Below, piece by piece: positions 1 through 10,337 of a DNA stretch of 64,000 bases; the stretch's first letter is position 1; each line of letters opens with the position of its first letter. Position numbers and translations under genes: made by a program. The DNA comes from Lepisosteus oculatus. Its lineage: Eukaryota > Chordata > Actinopteri > Semionotiformes > Lepisosteidae. The DNA is taken from the NCBI RefSeq assembly GCF_040954835.1, contig NC_090697.1, forward strand, positions 18,282,001-18,346,000, in the 5' to 3' direction. Under the pieces are notes generated by a model. The model was not told where the DNA came from and did no database searches. It worked only from the letters and a program-made list of their open reading frames with translations.

Positions 1-525
1 GAAAGACACACATAACTGTACATAACATCTGGGGACTGCTGTGCCTAAAGGAGAACAAGAATTCTTTGGGAACACCAGTGCCTTGGACTGGCTGACGACT
101 CAATGAGCCAGTATTGAATTGTAGATTCAGAGCTCTCCGGATTACAAATTCCTTTGTGACCAGTTTATTGAAACACACATAACATGTACAACTCCAGGAG
201 CAAGTGTCATGAGAACGCGAATCATGCACACCTGTGAGAGTGGTGAAGAAAGGGCAGCAGTCTGAAGCTGCGTTAATGGTGGCATAAAAACTGTCCAGAG
301 GCAGCTCCCCAGCAGAAGCTCCACCAGCAGAATGTACAATAGTTCTGTGGCTGAGTTTCAGTGCAGAATAGTTTCACTTCATATCCCACATTCTGCAGTA
401 ATTGGAACTTCCATAACCATGTAGCCTGATCACCTGGCTTCCTTGTAACAAGGCAAGCTATATGAACTGTAAGGTACTGCACCCCTTTGTCAGATGGTCA
501 TGTCCTCTACCCAAATCACCTACAG
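1..525. other. No recognised gene
   Basis: AT-rich sequence with only short chance frames and no repeat I recognise. Its last 8 bases (acctacag, 518-525) are the left target duplication of the hAT insertion. Confidence 0.5.
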
Positions 526-1275
526 CAGTGGTTCTCAAACTGTGGTACGCGTACCGGCAGTGGTACGTGGAGTGCCGCCAGGTGGTACACCAAATGACCC
601 TGGAACTGTGTCGTGTGCGCTGAAAAATCAGGACGGGTTTTCATATTTTGTATTTTAATATGTGTCGAATATGCAGCCTACTACGATACAGTGCGCGCTA
701 ATACTTCAATGGACACAAGAGATACTCTGTAATTCTATACCACTCTATAGGAATGCGTGCTACGGATGCAAGTGACCAATTGTATTTAAAAAAAGCTACT
801 GTATCTCCAACAAATAGGGAGATAAGAGAATGTGCGTGATTTTGGAACAATGCCAACGTTGTAAACACAGGAATGCATAGAAATGTGTGCTACGAACGCA
901 GGTCATCTTGTGAGCACACGAAAGCATGATAACAGAAAAATATTTAAGAACCGTTCTAATTTGAGAAAAATACACAGAGCGTCTCTGTGTTTCGCTCCCA
1001 TGCGCATGAAATAAAAACTTAATAAATACGGAAATAAAAACGGAAACGTGGAAAAATGCAAGCTTGCGAATTGCTCAAGCAGGTAAGCTACACTATTTTT
1101 GAAGAACCTTATTTACCGTTGGCAAAAGAGCTGACACGTATTATGTGTAGAGAAAAGGCTGCTAAACAGCTCGACCTGCTGCCCCCCTCCCCCTGAAAGA
1201 CACGGTCATTCATATAATTATTGAAATGAAGGATTATATCAAAAGTACACTGATAGAGCGCGTTAAGATGAGCAG

Positions 1276-1640
1276 ATGTTTTTAGATGAGTCTGTAGTCG
1301 ATTTGGCCAATTTGCTCGTTTACATTAGATACGAGTTTGAGGGTATGTCTCATGAAGACTTTCTGCTCTGTAAGCCGCTACCAACAGGAACTACAGGAGA
1401 GCACATATTTCAGCTTCTGAATGAATTTATCGAAGAGAATGGCCTCGACTGGATAAAATGCGTCTGAGTTTGTACAGACGGTGCTAGAGCAATGACAAGC
1501 CGACATAAAGGTGTAGTTGCACGAATTAGAGAGGTTGCTCCAGAAATGAATGTACGCATTACAACATCCACCGCGAGACCTTTGCCGTAAAGAAAATGCC
1601 TGACGATTTAATATCTGTTAGACTCTGTTTTGAATTGTAG
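1276..1640 (+). pseudogene. hAT transposase fragment (ZBED5/SCAND3-like)
   Basis: The frame starting MFLDESVVDLANLLVYIR continues through LPTGTTGEHIF and WIKCV, is broken by a TGA where the family has Gly, then resumes VCTDGARAMTSRHKGVVARI and KKMPDDL. A frameshift follows near 1620, after which the neighbouring frame reads NCSKARKINSHLLC. The CTDGA(x)AM motif and the following GVVARI are typical of ZBED5-like hAT transposases in their RNase-H-like catalytic domain. The DNA-binding zinc finger and the C-terminal dimerisation region are missing, so it is not functional. Confidence 0.8.
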
Positions 1641-1699
1641 CAAGGCTCGAAAAATTAATTCACATCTGCTTTGCTCAACTAAACAGGCTCACCCCTCTC

Positions 1700-1818
1700 A
1701 CTGAAATGGTGCTTTTTTATTAGTTGTTGTTAATGTTTTTTTTTTCTGTAAAACACTTTGAGAAGCCACCTTTAAAGGCGCTATATCAAATAAAGTTTAT
1801 TATTATAATATTTATTAA
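1700..1818 (+). repeat. Nested SINE/LINE 3' tail
   Basis: AACACTTTGAGAAGCCACCT, then GGCGCTATAT and AATAAAGTTTATTATTAT, make the familiar fish SINE/LINE tail ending in an imperfect (TTA)n. It lies inside the hAT element and so inserted after it, or was captured by it. Confidence 0.5.
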
Positions 1819-2084
1819 ATGTATGTGTGAGTGTGTGTGCACGCATGCTCAAGTTGGTCATTGAGAATTTCTGGGGTTCCTATGAGATGATGACTTGTAG
1901 GTGGTACTTGGATGCTTTGGTTGGATTAGGGGTGGTACTTGGTCCAAAAAGTTTGAGAACCACTGACCTACAGTACCATGGTATCTGCTTCAACTTTCTT
2001 CTCCAGCAGCCATTAATGCTATTTTTTTGTGTCACTCAGCCACTTCATTCAAATGCACAAATATTAATAACATTACTTTATTAA

Positions 2085-2345
2085 CCCTTTACAATTTCTT
2101 GCATTAGGAATTATCTTTTCACATACCCCAGCTTGCTCTCCATGTGACACACAGACAGGGAGAGAGCCTGGGGTCAGAGCACACGGTCTGCCATAGTAAA
2201 GTGCCCCTGGAGCAGTTGGGGTTAAGGGCCTTGCTCAGAAGTTCAATAGAATACAGTAGGATTCCTCTGCCGGCTGCAGGATTTGAACCAGTAACCCTCC
2301 AGCCACAGGCACGGATCCTTAGCCACAGAGCCACTGCTCCGCCCA
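2085..2345 (-). mobile_element. tRNA-headed SINE, family 1, copy 1
   Basis: On the minus strand it reads a tRNA-like head with a B-box-like GGTTACTGGTTCAAATCC, then GAGCAAGGCCCTTAACCCC, GCTCCAGGGGCACTTTAC, a GAGAGCAAGCTGGG stretch and the tail CCTAATGCAAGAAATTGTA. Two other copies are at 37455-37695 (minus) and 49748-50015 (plus). Confidence 0.7.
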
Positions 2346-2705
2346 TTATCCTGCTTTCTTTATTGGAGGATTTGTGTGGCAAAGCTTCACTTCAAATAAA
2401 GGCCACATACAGTATGTCACTTTCAGTGTCATTGACTTTCTTAGTCTACAGCAAACAAGCATAATCTTCTGGGTCATGGTTTCCCTCCCTATGTACTACA
2501 AAGATACTCCTGTACCTTCTGTGTTCTACTGCCTAGTTTCAGGTACCAATCTGATGGGGTTGGTGTTAGTCTTCCTTACCATATGTCTGATCCTAGTGGT
2601 GCAGAAAACCTGCAGGTCAGCCCAGTCTGGCAGCACAAATTTCCATTACTGTTCACAAGACTGGAGTGCATCGCTTAACCTCACTGCTCCACAGCCAAAA
2701 TAATG

Positions 2706-2781
2706 CGTCTCTTTTCTTTTCAGCATGGAATAAACCTTTACTTGTTCCTTTGCAGCCTACTCATGCTGATGCAGCTACCTA
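2706..2781 (+). mobile_element. Penelope-like element, 3' end only
   Basis: Reads TTTTCAGCATGGAATAAACC then ACTTGTTCCTTTGCAGCCTAC and CATGCTGATGCAGCTACC. This is the same 3' terminus found at 9182-9299 (opposite strand) and, inverted, as the head of the copy at 7325-7822. Confidence 0.6.
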
Positions 2782-2879
2782 CAGTACTTGAACTTTCTAA
2801 AATAACTTGGCTAGTCAACTAACAATAAACATGGAAACATGAAGACTACCATCTAGCCTTTCCTATAGCTGTTAACTTT

Positions 2880-3125
2880 CATCCATCCATTTTCTAAGTT
2901 CTTTATCCAATACAGGGTTGCAGGGAAGCTGGAGTCTATATGCTGGCATGCAAGGGGTGCAAGGCAGGGCACACCCAGGATGGGATGCCAGTCTATCACA
3001 GGGTACACACATCCACACACACAAACGTCTACACAACTCACACCAGGGCCCAGAAATTTTACCAGAAATTAATTTATTTTTGACTAAAGGAAGAAAGTGT
3101 AGCACCTGGAGGAAACCCACACAAA
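2880..3125 (+). repeat. CCATCCAT dispersed repeat, copy 1
   Basis: Starts CATCCATCCATTTTCTAA and continues through TTTATCCAATACAGGGT, AGCTGGAGTCTAT, AAGGCAGGGCACACCC, GATGGGATGCCAGTC, a CA-rich stretch and GGAGGAAACCC. This is a very common unclassified fish repeat. There are six copies in this window, all in this orientation. Confidence 0.65.
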
Positions 3126-3443
3126 CTGCTCTTCACTTCCATATTTTATCTATATTTTGTTTTACAAAAAAAAAACATAAGCTCATACTGTAATGTCTGA
3201 ATAATTCTAAATTAAGAAAACCCAATCAGAAGAGGCTAAATTCTCTGTGATTTAATTTGTGACAGGTTTTAGCTCTTGATTATGGAGCTCAGGAAGGACC
3301 ATTGGAGAAAATAGTTTTATCTTATGCACATGATTAGTTATTTCATGAACATGACATAGCAAGTTGCAAGTTGTGATAGTTATGTTGTGGCATTGACATA
3401 AGAAGTCGTATGCGTTAGACAATATTTTCCCCAGTGTACCATC

Positions 3444-5576
3444 CTAGGCTTTGTACTTCTTACTGTACCAATGGGTGTTGTATGCTTGGGACGCTGTAGG
3501 GTGGGTCTCCGTATCCCATGGCTCTGTTCTCTTGTGCCCCGTTCTCTCCAGCTCTGTACCAATGGGTGCTGTACTGTGGGGCTCTATACTCCAAGGCGCT
3601 GTACTCTTCGGTACCATATTCCAGATTTCCGATTCTGAATATGAACTTTCAGGAGCCTTTTTAACATTAAATTTTGAAAGTGCATCAAGGATTTTAACAT
3701 GACTCTTGACCCACGCAAGCTTAGCATCAGCACAAATCTCTTTACCTCCTCTTGTGGAAAATCTGTAAATCAACAACAATAATTCATGATACATTTACAA
3801 TGTACTGTATTACTACTGTATAATGCAGTACCTTTTTAAATACAGAAACCCATCTGCACCCAAAGCCATCCTAAATGCTACACCCCTTTAACCCTAGACA
3901 CCTGGGGTCATAACAGTAGTGAAACAATATGGTTCACTTAGTATTTCTTAATTTACATTTTTCCTACAAGAAAGAACAAAATGAGTATAGCCACTAATAT
4001 GAATACATTACACACCTCTTACCATAATCCTCTTTTATATAGAGTGAGACTAAGGCTACATTAATATGCTTATTTACCTTCTAAAATTTGTACAAAGCCT
4101 GCTGCCCAAAGTCTTGATAAGGAGACAAACCCAGATCCCCTGGACTACAATATGTTTGCCCTACTCTACTTTTCTGACTACTGCCATGTACAGTATGACA
4201 GGCAGGTCAGGTTTGTGTAGCTGCAGGACAGGTTCCTGGTTTATTATTTAGTACAGAATAATAACAATTACTAACCTTAACTAAATTTAACCTTGATTTA
4301 TCTGTAGTGAAGAAATGGGCCCGTGTTCTGAACTTTTGGAATTTATTCCATGATGAATTGTGGACTTTAGTCCCTTTCCCCCTGAATGTGAGACATGAAC
4401 AGAACTTACATGACGGCACGCCTGTGGCACATAGAGCTTGTGATCTTATAAGTGGCCAGAGCCTTAATGGGAAGCCTCTTCGGGTAGAAATCAAAGCAAC
4501 ATTGACTCACTCCACGGCTGTCTAAAACAAAACAAAACAATACTTCAGATTATTACAAGTACGGGATATTATTATATTACATGTTTAACATACTGTAATA
4601 CTAATGAAAAAGAACAAGGGTCACATGAATGAAAAATGCATTTCTATGAATATATGTAGGAGACTTGTAAGCATTTTTTAAGTATTATGAAAGAAATTAA
4701 TCTTTACAATTTGAAAACAAATGTGATGTAAAAATAAATTACATTAATATTTAACAGAAATACAATTTAATTCCATATTTAAACATTCATCTGGCTGATG
4801 GCTATCTATAACGAAACATCATTTACAAATGCTGGCAGTAAAACAATATGATACAGATCTTCCTCTGGCTGTATCTAAAGAAAAAACTTCTAAAATATAT
4901 GAATGAAAGGAACAAGGGTCACAATAATGAAAAATACATTTCTATGAATATATGTAGAGCTTGTGTGCATTTGTGAGCAGTATGAAATTAATTTAGTGTT
5001 AGATTTGAAAGCAAACCAACACAATTAAAAAACAGATTAAATATAATTAATACTTTACAAAAACACAGTTTTGTTACATATTTAATTTTGACCTTTTTCC
5101 CCATGTAGAACAGTTCTAATATATTTACTTTTCTCATTGAGTGGATGAAATTGTGAATGTGCTGTACTGCACTGGTGACAAATTTGAAAAAATATTATAA
5201 CCTCAATTTCTTCTTTCAAAAAATCATAATTTGACATTTAATTGTCTTTACCTCATGAATCAGAGGCATATAAACAGGGTTACAATGTTGATTACAATGT
5301 TACAAAAACCTTTCTTCACTGCTTTTGGCAAATGTAAGAAATTCAGCCATGAAATTGATATACAGTAGTATACTTCAATATAACAACAAATAGTAAACTG
5401 TTTTGGGATCTATTGCACTGTAAAATTAAAACATGTATTACTGACTGTTTTCTTTGTGTCTTCTGCACCACATTTTGCAAATTAATACTGTACAGTATAT
5501 ACTTACTTTCAGAGAGTATCGCTGAACACAAACCAGCAAGAAGACATTCTTGGATTATGAGTACTGTGGATTTCAT
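3444..5576 (-). CDS. CC chemokine A (three exons, long C-terminal tail)
   Basis: Secreted CC-type chemokine, inferred to attract leukocytes through a CCR-type receptor. Coding exons on the minus strand are 5576-5507 (70 nt), 4521-4410 (112 nt) and 3762-3444 (319 nt, stop included), giving 166 aa. Donors are GTAAGT after both exons 1 and 2, and acceptors are TTTTAG and TTACAG. Intron phases 1 and 2 are the usual CC chemokine arrangement and the frame stays open across both joins. Residues 1-23 form the signal peptide, which starts MKSTVLII. Cysteines fall at 31, 32, 55 and 71, with CCFDFYPKRLP at the N-loop, AVIFSTRGGKEICAD and the helix WVKSHVKIL. After about residue 95 comes an unusual 70-aa tail rich in Ser, Thr, Pro and Glu that the neighbouring paralogue lacks. 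The signal peptide is less hydrophobic than in gene B (QEC in its core). Subgroup is not assigned. A decayed extra exon 2 lies in intron 1. Confidence 0.85.
4445..4783 (-). other. Homogenised tract over exon 2, chemokine A side
   Basis: Aligned by eye with 12656-12990 it shows about 14 substitutions and one small indel in some 340 bp. It covers the first two thirds of exon 2 and the neighbouring part of intron 1. Identity drops sharply at both edges, inside exon 2 on one side and mid-intron on the other. This is the expected pattern of gene conversion or exon exchange. Confidence 0.65.
4800..4874 (-). pseudogene. Relic exon 2 of a chemokine inside intron 1 of gene A
   Basis: On the minus strand, a CTTTAG acceptor at 4880-4875 is followed by ATACAGCC, matching the ACAGCC that begins exon 2 in both genes. 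In the frame set by exon 1 it reads TARGRSVSYCFTASIC and then a stop, resembling the NSRGVSQCCF start of the working exon but with one cysteine of the CC pair lost. The intron upstream (4905-5090) matches the intron beside the working exon (4605-4785) in the same order. It is therefore a decayed duplicate of exon 2 plus intron and not a chance match. Confidence 0.6.
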
Positions 5577-5719
5577 CTTTCAAAGTCCAGCACTGTTTGC
5601 TGAGCTCAGAATGGTCTTCTCACAGTTGTTGGATCCTCAATTTACTGATATAATAGTAAATTAACGTATTGGCAGTTAGTGAATAATTAGTGCGTTAGGC
5701 AAACCCTATATAGTAAGAA

Positions 5720-5850
5720 CTTGGGTAAGAAAGAGGATTTGGGCAGGAAATGTTCTGCTTCTATCAGTCAGTTCTGTGGTAAAAGTTGGTGTATCATACT
5801 GCATGGGTGCCTGTAACAGAAATAGGATTATGTGGTCACCTTTTTTTGCA
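5720..5850 (-). promoter_or_regulatory. Conserved upstream block of chemokine A
   Basis: This block lies about 145-275 bp upstream of the ATG. It shares GGGCAGGAAATG, a TTCTGTGGTAAA stretch and a GGGTGCCTGTAACAGAAATA stretch with the block upstream of gene B and with the orphan block at 24.92-25.11 kb. The kappaB-like site present in the other two copies is not recognisable here. A TATATAG sequence lies at 5707-5713, but it is about 135 bp from the ATG, so its role is uncertain. Confidence 0.5.
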
Positions 5851-7311
5851 AGCTGTACAATCTTATCTGAATCTTATACCAATCATAAAAATTCAAACAC
5901 GATTCAGATGTGGTTGAGATCACATACTTCTGTTAATTAGCCATATGGTCAAAGTGGGTTTAGAATCAACAAATGGCAGTTTAAATAATGTTCTATGCAT
6001 GTTTACCTTTAGTAGGTAAATACAATATTCATGTCCATAACAATCTAAACAATCATTTTGGGAACTGTTTGAACTGACATGATTATAGCTTAATTTAATT
6101 TAATTTAAAACTTAAATATCCAGATGACACCCCATATTTTGTCACAAATTAGCATAGATGTGTTACCCAGGTTAATCATATCAATATCAGAGTTTTGTAT
6201 GCAACATTTAATCAGTTTATACATGACACTCCCCCAGGATGAGCAATCATGATCAAAACCAATACTATCTTAAACAATATCCTAAATGAGGTCTTACAAA
6301 CATTATGAAAATCATGGTCATCTTTCCTTGAATTAAACACATTTTATATATACTGTACATATACTGTAGCTTTCTGCAGTTCAGAATCACATAAGTAAAA
6401 TGTACATAGTTCCTACTTCCTGCTTTATGTTCCTTAATTTTTAAAGTAATTTGCTATTGCTCTGCTGCTTCCATGTTAGGTATTTTTTCTACTTCTGTAC
6501 ACAGATACTTGTGGTACACCTCTGCTTACATGAGCTCATTCAGAGTTTATACCCTTTGACACAGCCAGGGATGCAGTTCCTTAACAGGTACATTTAAATG
6601 GGTGAATCTCCAGAAAACAGACTATCACAAATCCATACATTTTAGAAATATATGCTATTTTAATTTATAGTGAGATTAAGCTTCCACAACAAAAACCATG
6701 TAACACAAAAAATCCTAGCAACTCTTTGAGCTCTACCTCAATTTCTTCTTCTGTGTTTCCTCTATATAAATAAAATAAGGCAGCTACTGTATAAGATGCT
6801 AACTGGCAGCAAAATTCCAACTCTTTAATCCAGAAAAATAAAAGACTTTCCAAAAATCACAACAAACAATTTGGTCAGTCATTTTCTCTCTTTCTTCTTA
6901 CTTCTCCACTGAGACAACAGAAATCAACAGGATATGGATGCATCCTTTTCCAGGTTTTTAGCTGTCTCAAAACCCATTGGTCAAATGATTAATGGTGGCA
7001 GGACATTCCCCACAGCTGTCTACCACCTTATCTGAACCCACTCTCGTATCACATAGGACTGTATAAACTTTTAACATGCCTGTCTGTTAACCACACTTTA
7101 ATTAATCCATGTTCATGCATTACCTTGGATTCCACTGGCTTTTAGTTTGAAAAAAAAAACTGTCATGATGGACCATCTCAAAAGCTCTCTGGAATTTAAA
7201 AAAGAATCTTGTTGCTTGTTCAAACAATTCTAGTGTGTTAAAGAAGATCTTCTCTTTCTTATTGCTGATGTCTCTTTAAAATGATATTTCAGGAATGTAC
7301 CACTTGAGGGA
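5851..7311. other. No recognised gene
   Basis: AT-rich intergenic DNA upstream of chemokine A. I see no conserved frame and no repeat I can name. TACTGTA/TACAGTA motifs are frequent. Confidence 0.45.
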
Positions 7312-7357
7312 GTGATATTATTTAGGTGGGTAGCTGCGTCAGCATGCGTAGGCTGCA

Positions 7358-7575
7358 AAGGAGAACACGTCAGGGCTGTAAAGATTAAAGATCTCTCCAA
7401 GCCCATTGTTTCTCATTTCACCTCTGACGGCCACGACCAATCTAATCTCTCCGTCTGTGTTCTCAAAGACGGTTTTCCGAACTCATACATCAGAAAGACC
7501 ACCGAAACTAAAATTATTCTGCAGCTAGGATCACACATTCTCCCTTCCCTTAACGACAGATTACTGTTCTTTTAA
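7358..7575 (+). pseudogene. Penelope GIY-YIG endonuclease C-terminal fragment
   Basis: The frame reads HVRAVKIKDLSKPIVSHFTS, then DGHDQSNLSVCVLKDGF and RKTTETKIILQLGSHILPSL before a stop. Penelope-like proteins have in the same order a conserved HF...GH motif, a hydrophobic strand, an R/K-rich stretch with a Glu, and a LxTxxPxGLN-like end. The reverse transcriptase and the GIY-YIG motif itself are absent, so it cannot be active. Confidence 0.7.
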
Positions 7576-7748
7576 ATTTTCTCCATTCATTGGAAGTTTT
7601 ATTTCACACCTCTCTGCACCCATTCTGACTTCACACCTCTTGATTGGCCTCTCTTTCTGTCCCCTGCTCCCGCCTCTCACTCCTCTTCCCTCTCAACCTT
7701 TGTTCTCCCGCTACTTTACCTTTGCCTACTGCCCTGTCTCTCTCACAC

Positions 7749-7773
7749 CTGAAGAAGGCTCCACGGCCGAAAC
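7749..7773 (+). ncRNA. Hammerhead-like core in Penelope 3' region
   Basis: CTGAAGA (7749-7755) fits the hammerhead box CUGANGA. GGC...GCC can form a short helix II, and GAAAC (7769-7773) fits the second box. The cleavage-site strand ending in GUH is not clearly placed on the same strand, although GCGTC occurs in the inverted head at 7336-7340. Hammerhead ribozymes are known in Penelope-like elements; activity here is unproven. Confidence 0.35.
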
Positions 7774-8440
7774 GTTGTGTTCTCTTTCTTCTTTTTTTCA
7801 GCATGGAATAAACCTATTACTTGTGATATTATTTAGTCTGTTGTGGTTCTGTTGTGTCCCCAATTACAAGTTTAGTTAAGTTAAAACATCCTAGTTAAAA
7901 GTTAATAAATAAGATTCTGTATTTCCTTAGGTTCAAAATGGGAAATACCATTAGGCCCTGGTGACAGGCCAACTTATTCACCTTTAGTTAACAAGTGTGA
8001 AAAGTGTTTAATCAAGTTTTACATTACACCATATCCCCCTTTTTTACTGTACCTCTTCCTGTCAATACTTTCTGACCAACAAATTCATAGCACAGGTACC
8101 TCTTTTAGGTTAATCTTTTTTGCTCTTTCCTTTACAGCTGCAAAGAGCTGCACACAGAGACACTACCCTTGTAGCACTAAAGTGGCTTCCTTCTGCTCTC
8201 CAGTATAATGGAGCTCATAACATACAATTTATCAAAAGCAAAAGTTTGTCCATATTAAATTCCACCTAGTCCCATCTGTCATGTTTTAGCTCTAATTTAC
8301 TAGTGTGAATATCCTGGTATCCATTTTCAATACCTCTCCTCTTGTATGTTTTTCCTAGCAGACATCATGCTTAACGTGACATTTAGAGTTACTGTAGCTC
8401 TCAAAAGTCTGGAAAACAGCTTCTGTTTGGCTGTTTTAGT

Positions 8441-8712
8441 TTGATTATACAAACAATACAAAGGACTGCACTACAAAGGGTTGTGGGAACGGGACAGAGG
8501 AATATAGGATGTGATTTACAATCAATCAATGAGTTCCACACCAACCGCTGTAGCAATAAAGCCCTGATACATCATTCAGGATCCCAGCCATCCCAAACAC
8601 AAACTGTTCTCCTCCCTGCCCTCTGGCAAGTGGTACCACACTTTTAAAGCAAGGATCACTAAACTCAAGAATAGCTTCTATCCCACTGAAGTATGCATCC
8701 TCAACAGCTAAC
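8441..8712 (+). pseudogene. L2/Rex-like LINE, C-terminal fragment
   Basis: LQRVVGTGQRNIGCDLQSI and SNKALIHHSGSQPSQTQTVL resemble the end of L2-clade ORF2 proteins, where LQRVV.TA.RI, a Cys-containing segment, HP.H.LF.LLPSGRRYRS and NSFFP follow in that order. A frameshift near 8615 moves the match to LPSGKWYHTFKARITKLKNS. It has no catalytic residues and is non-functional. Confidence 0.7.
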
Positions 8713-8716
8713 TGCA

Positions 8717-9181
8717 GGGTGTCACGACCACCAGGCAGTCAAGACCAAATCGTAAGCGAGCTAATCAGCCTCAGCAGCGGGTGATTATTAACAAACGCCG
8801 CTGCACGAGTTAAACCACCTGCGCACACTTACTGAGCGGTGCGCACCTCTATTTATACCATCTTCACCTGCTCCCCCCTACTCGGTATTGAGTCTACTCC
8901 TGGAGAGTTTTACCTGGCGGTTTTCCCCCGTACCTCGCTTATTCTGGATTTTGGATTCCCCTTCTGCCTTTTCGACTTTGCACCTCGCCTCTCGCCTCGG
9001 ACTGTTTGCTACCGGAGTACTTCCTGGATTACGACTTGCCTTTCGCCTTTTGACTACGGCCTTGCCTCTCGTTTTGGTTTGTTCGCCTGCCTCATCTATT
9101 ACCCGTGCCTGCGTCTGCACAGGATCCTTGTATCTTCCCACCAGGGATTCCTAACGCGGGGCCACATAATTTTTACATAGT
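8717..9181 (+). repeat. LTR-like dispersed repeat (TGTCACGACC start)
   Basis: Starts TGTCACGACC and carries TTTATACCATC near 8852-8862 and a run of TTTTGGATTCC / GACTTTGCACC / CCTGGATTACGACTT phrases typical of fish LTR or LTR-like repeats. It resembles the elements at 10338-10731 and 17238-17740 in style. A Penelope fragment is inserted at its right side. The long frames in it are not protein-coding by any sign I can see. Confidence 0.35.
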
Positions 9182-9299
9182 TCAGGTGGGTAGCTGCGTC
9201 AGCATGCGTAGGCTGCAAAGGAACAAGTAATAGTTTTATTCCATGCTGAAAAAAAGAAGAAAGAACACAACGTTTCGGCCGTGGAGCCTTCTTCAGGTG
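9182..9299 (-). mobile_element. Penelope-like element, 118-bp 3' end copy with target duplication
   Basis: It is flanked by the 14-bp duplication aatttttacatagt at 9168-9181 and 9301-9314. On the minus strand it runs from CCTGAAGAAGGCTCCACGG through GCCGAAACGTTGTG and CAGCATGGAATAAAAC to GCAGCCTACGCATGCTGACG. It is an extreme 5' truncation that starts exactly at the hammerhead-like core. Confidence 0.75.
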
Positions 9300-9354
9300 T
9301 AATTTTTACATAGTCTGCCATTCTTTTTGTCTCACTACTACTATATATTGAGGG

Positions 9355-9665
9355 AGACGTGGTAGCTCGGACAGCAAGGGTGTCTAGTTCCTGACTGGAA
9401 GGTCCCGGGTTAAATCCCAGGTAGGGCTAAGCGATGTTGCTTAGTCTAATTCCTTCCAGACAGCTCCCAGGTCCACTCAGCCTGCTTTCCAAATGAGTAT
9501 CAGGGGTTAATCGTTCTGGGGGTGATAGGCTGGCAGGAGTGTGATGCTGACCACATCACCTCCACCTCCAGTATCAGATGACTGAGTAAAATGGTGGCCC
9601 TTGCCCTCCATTCCCCATGAGCCTTTATGGCCTGAAAAGGGAACTCCCTACTACATCTTTTGTTC
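9355..9665 (+). mobile_element. tRNA-headed SINE, family 2
   Basis: GGTAGCTCGGACAGCAAGG is A-box-like and GGTCCCGGGTTAAATCCCAG is B-box-like, followed by a long body with ATGCTGACCACATCACCTCC, CAGTATCAGATGACTGAGTA and GAGCCTTTATGGCCTG. Fits a tRNA-derived SINE. Only this copy is seen here. Confidence 0.55.
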
Positions 9666-10337
9666 CTGCTGTTGTCTTTTGTACTGTATGTCCCCAGAGA
9701 TCAGAATTAAGAATTCACATGTACAGTATGTGTACATGTGGCAATAAACTACTCTACTCTCTCTACAATGTGGCAAATGAAGGCTACAGCACCACAAAAG
9801 GTGTGTTGGACAAAAGAGTCAGTGTTTAAAGTCAACTTTAATATTCTAGGACATTGAAAGTGGGGAATTAGTACGGAGTGAAGTCAATAATCAGAAATAT
9901 TTTAGCTACTGTATGTGTATTTTTTGGATTTCTTGCATTTAAACTAAAGTGTTCTTCTTTGCATATTGTATATTCCCCTATTATGCTACAGACATACTGT
10001 ATAGTAAATGTGCTCATATCTGCAGTGTTTTATCTAACCATTTTTTTAACTTTTTATTAGTTTACTTGATTCAGGTAAATACTATTGCTTGTTAAATATT
10101 TTAAATATTGCTTTTATTACTTAATATATTTGAAGTTTTTTTTATATAGTTTAATAAACTCTAAAATACCCTCAAGTACGATGTGTGTTTTTGTGGCAGT
10201 GCTGTTTTTAAATGTCCTGCAAATAACACTTTATTTCCACTTTAATCTCACAATTATTGTATATCGAAACATCTGAATATTAAGCCAAAACCACTAGCGG
10301 ATAGGCTACCCATTAAACACTAGTCAAGCAAATCAAG

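Larger units (their letters stand above)
526..1965 (+). mobile_element. hAT DNA transposon, ZBED5-like, defective
   Basis: Both ends carry the terminal inverted repeat CAGTGGTTCTCAAACT. The element is bounded by a perfect 8-bp target duplication, acctacag, at 518-525 and 1966-1973, the size expected for hAT. The ends are also subterminally rich in GTGGTAC motifs in opposite orientation. The interior holds a broken transposase fragment and a nested repeat tail. It is 1440 bp long, too short for an autonomous copy. Confidence 0.9.
7325..7822 (+). mobile_element. Penelope-like element with inverted head
   Basis: It is bounded by a perfect 13-bp target duplication, gtgatattattta, at 7312-7324 and 7823-7835. 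It begins with GGTGGGTAGCTGCGTCAGC, an inverted copy of the family's own 3' end (seen the other way round at 2706-2781 and 9182-9299). It continues with a fragment of the GIY-YIG endonuclease domain and a 3' UTR with CTGAAGAAGGCTCCACGGCC and GAAACGTTGTG, ending CAGCATGGAATAAACC. It is 5'-truncated. Partly inverted terminal structure is known for Penelope-like elements. Confidence 0.8.
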
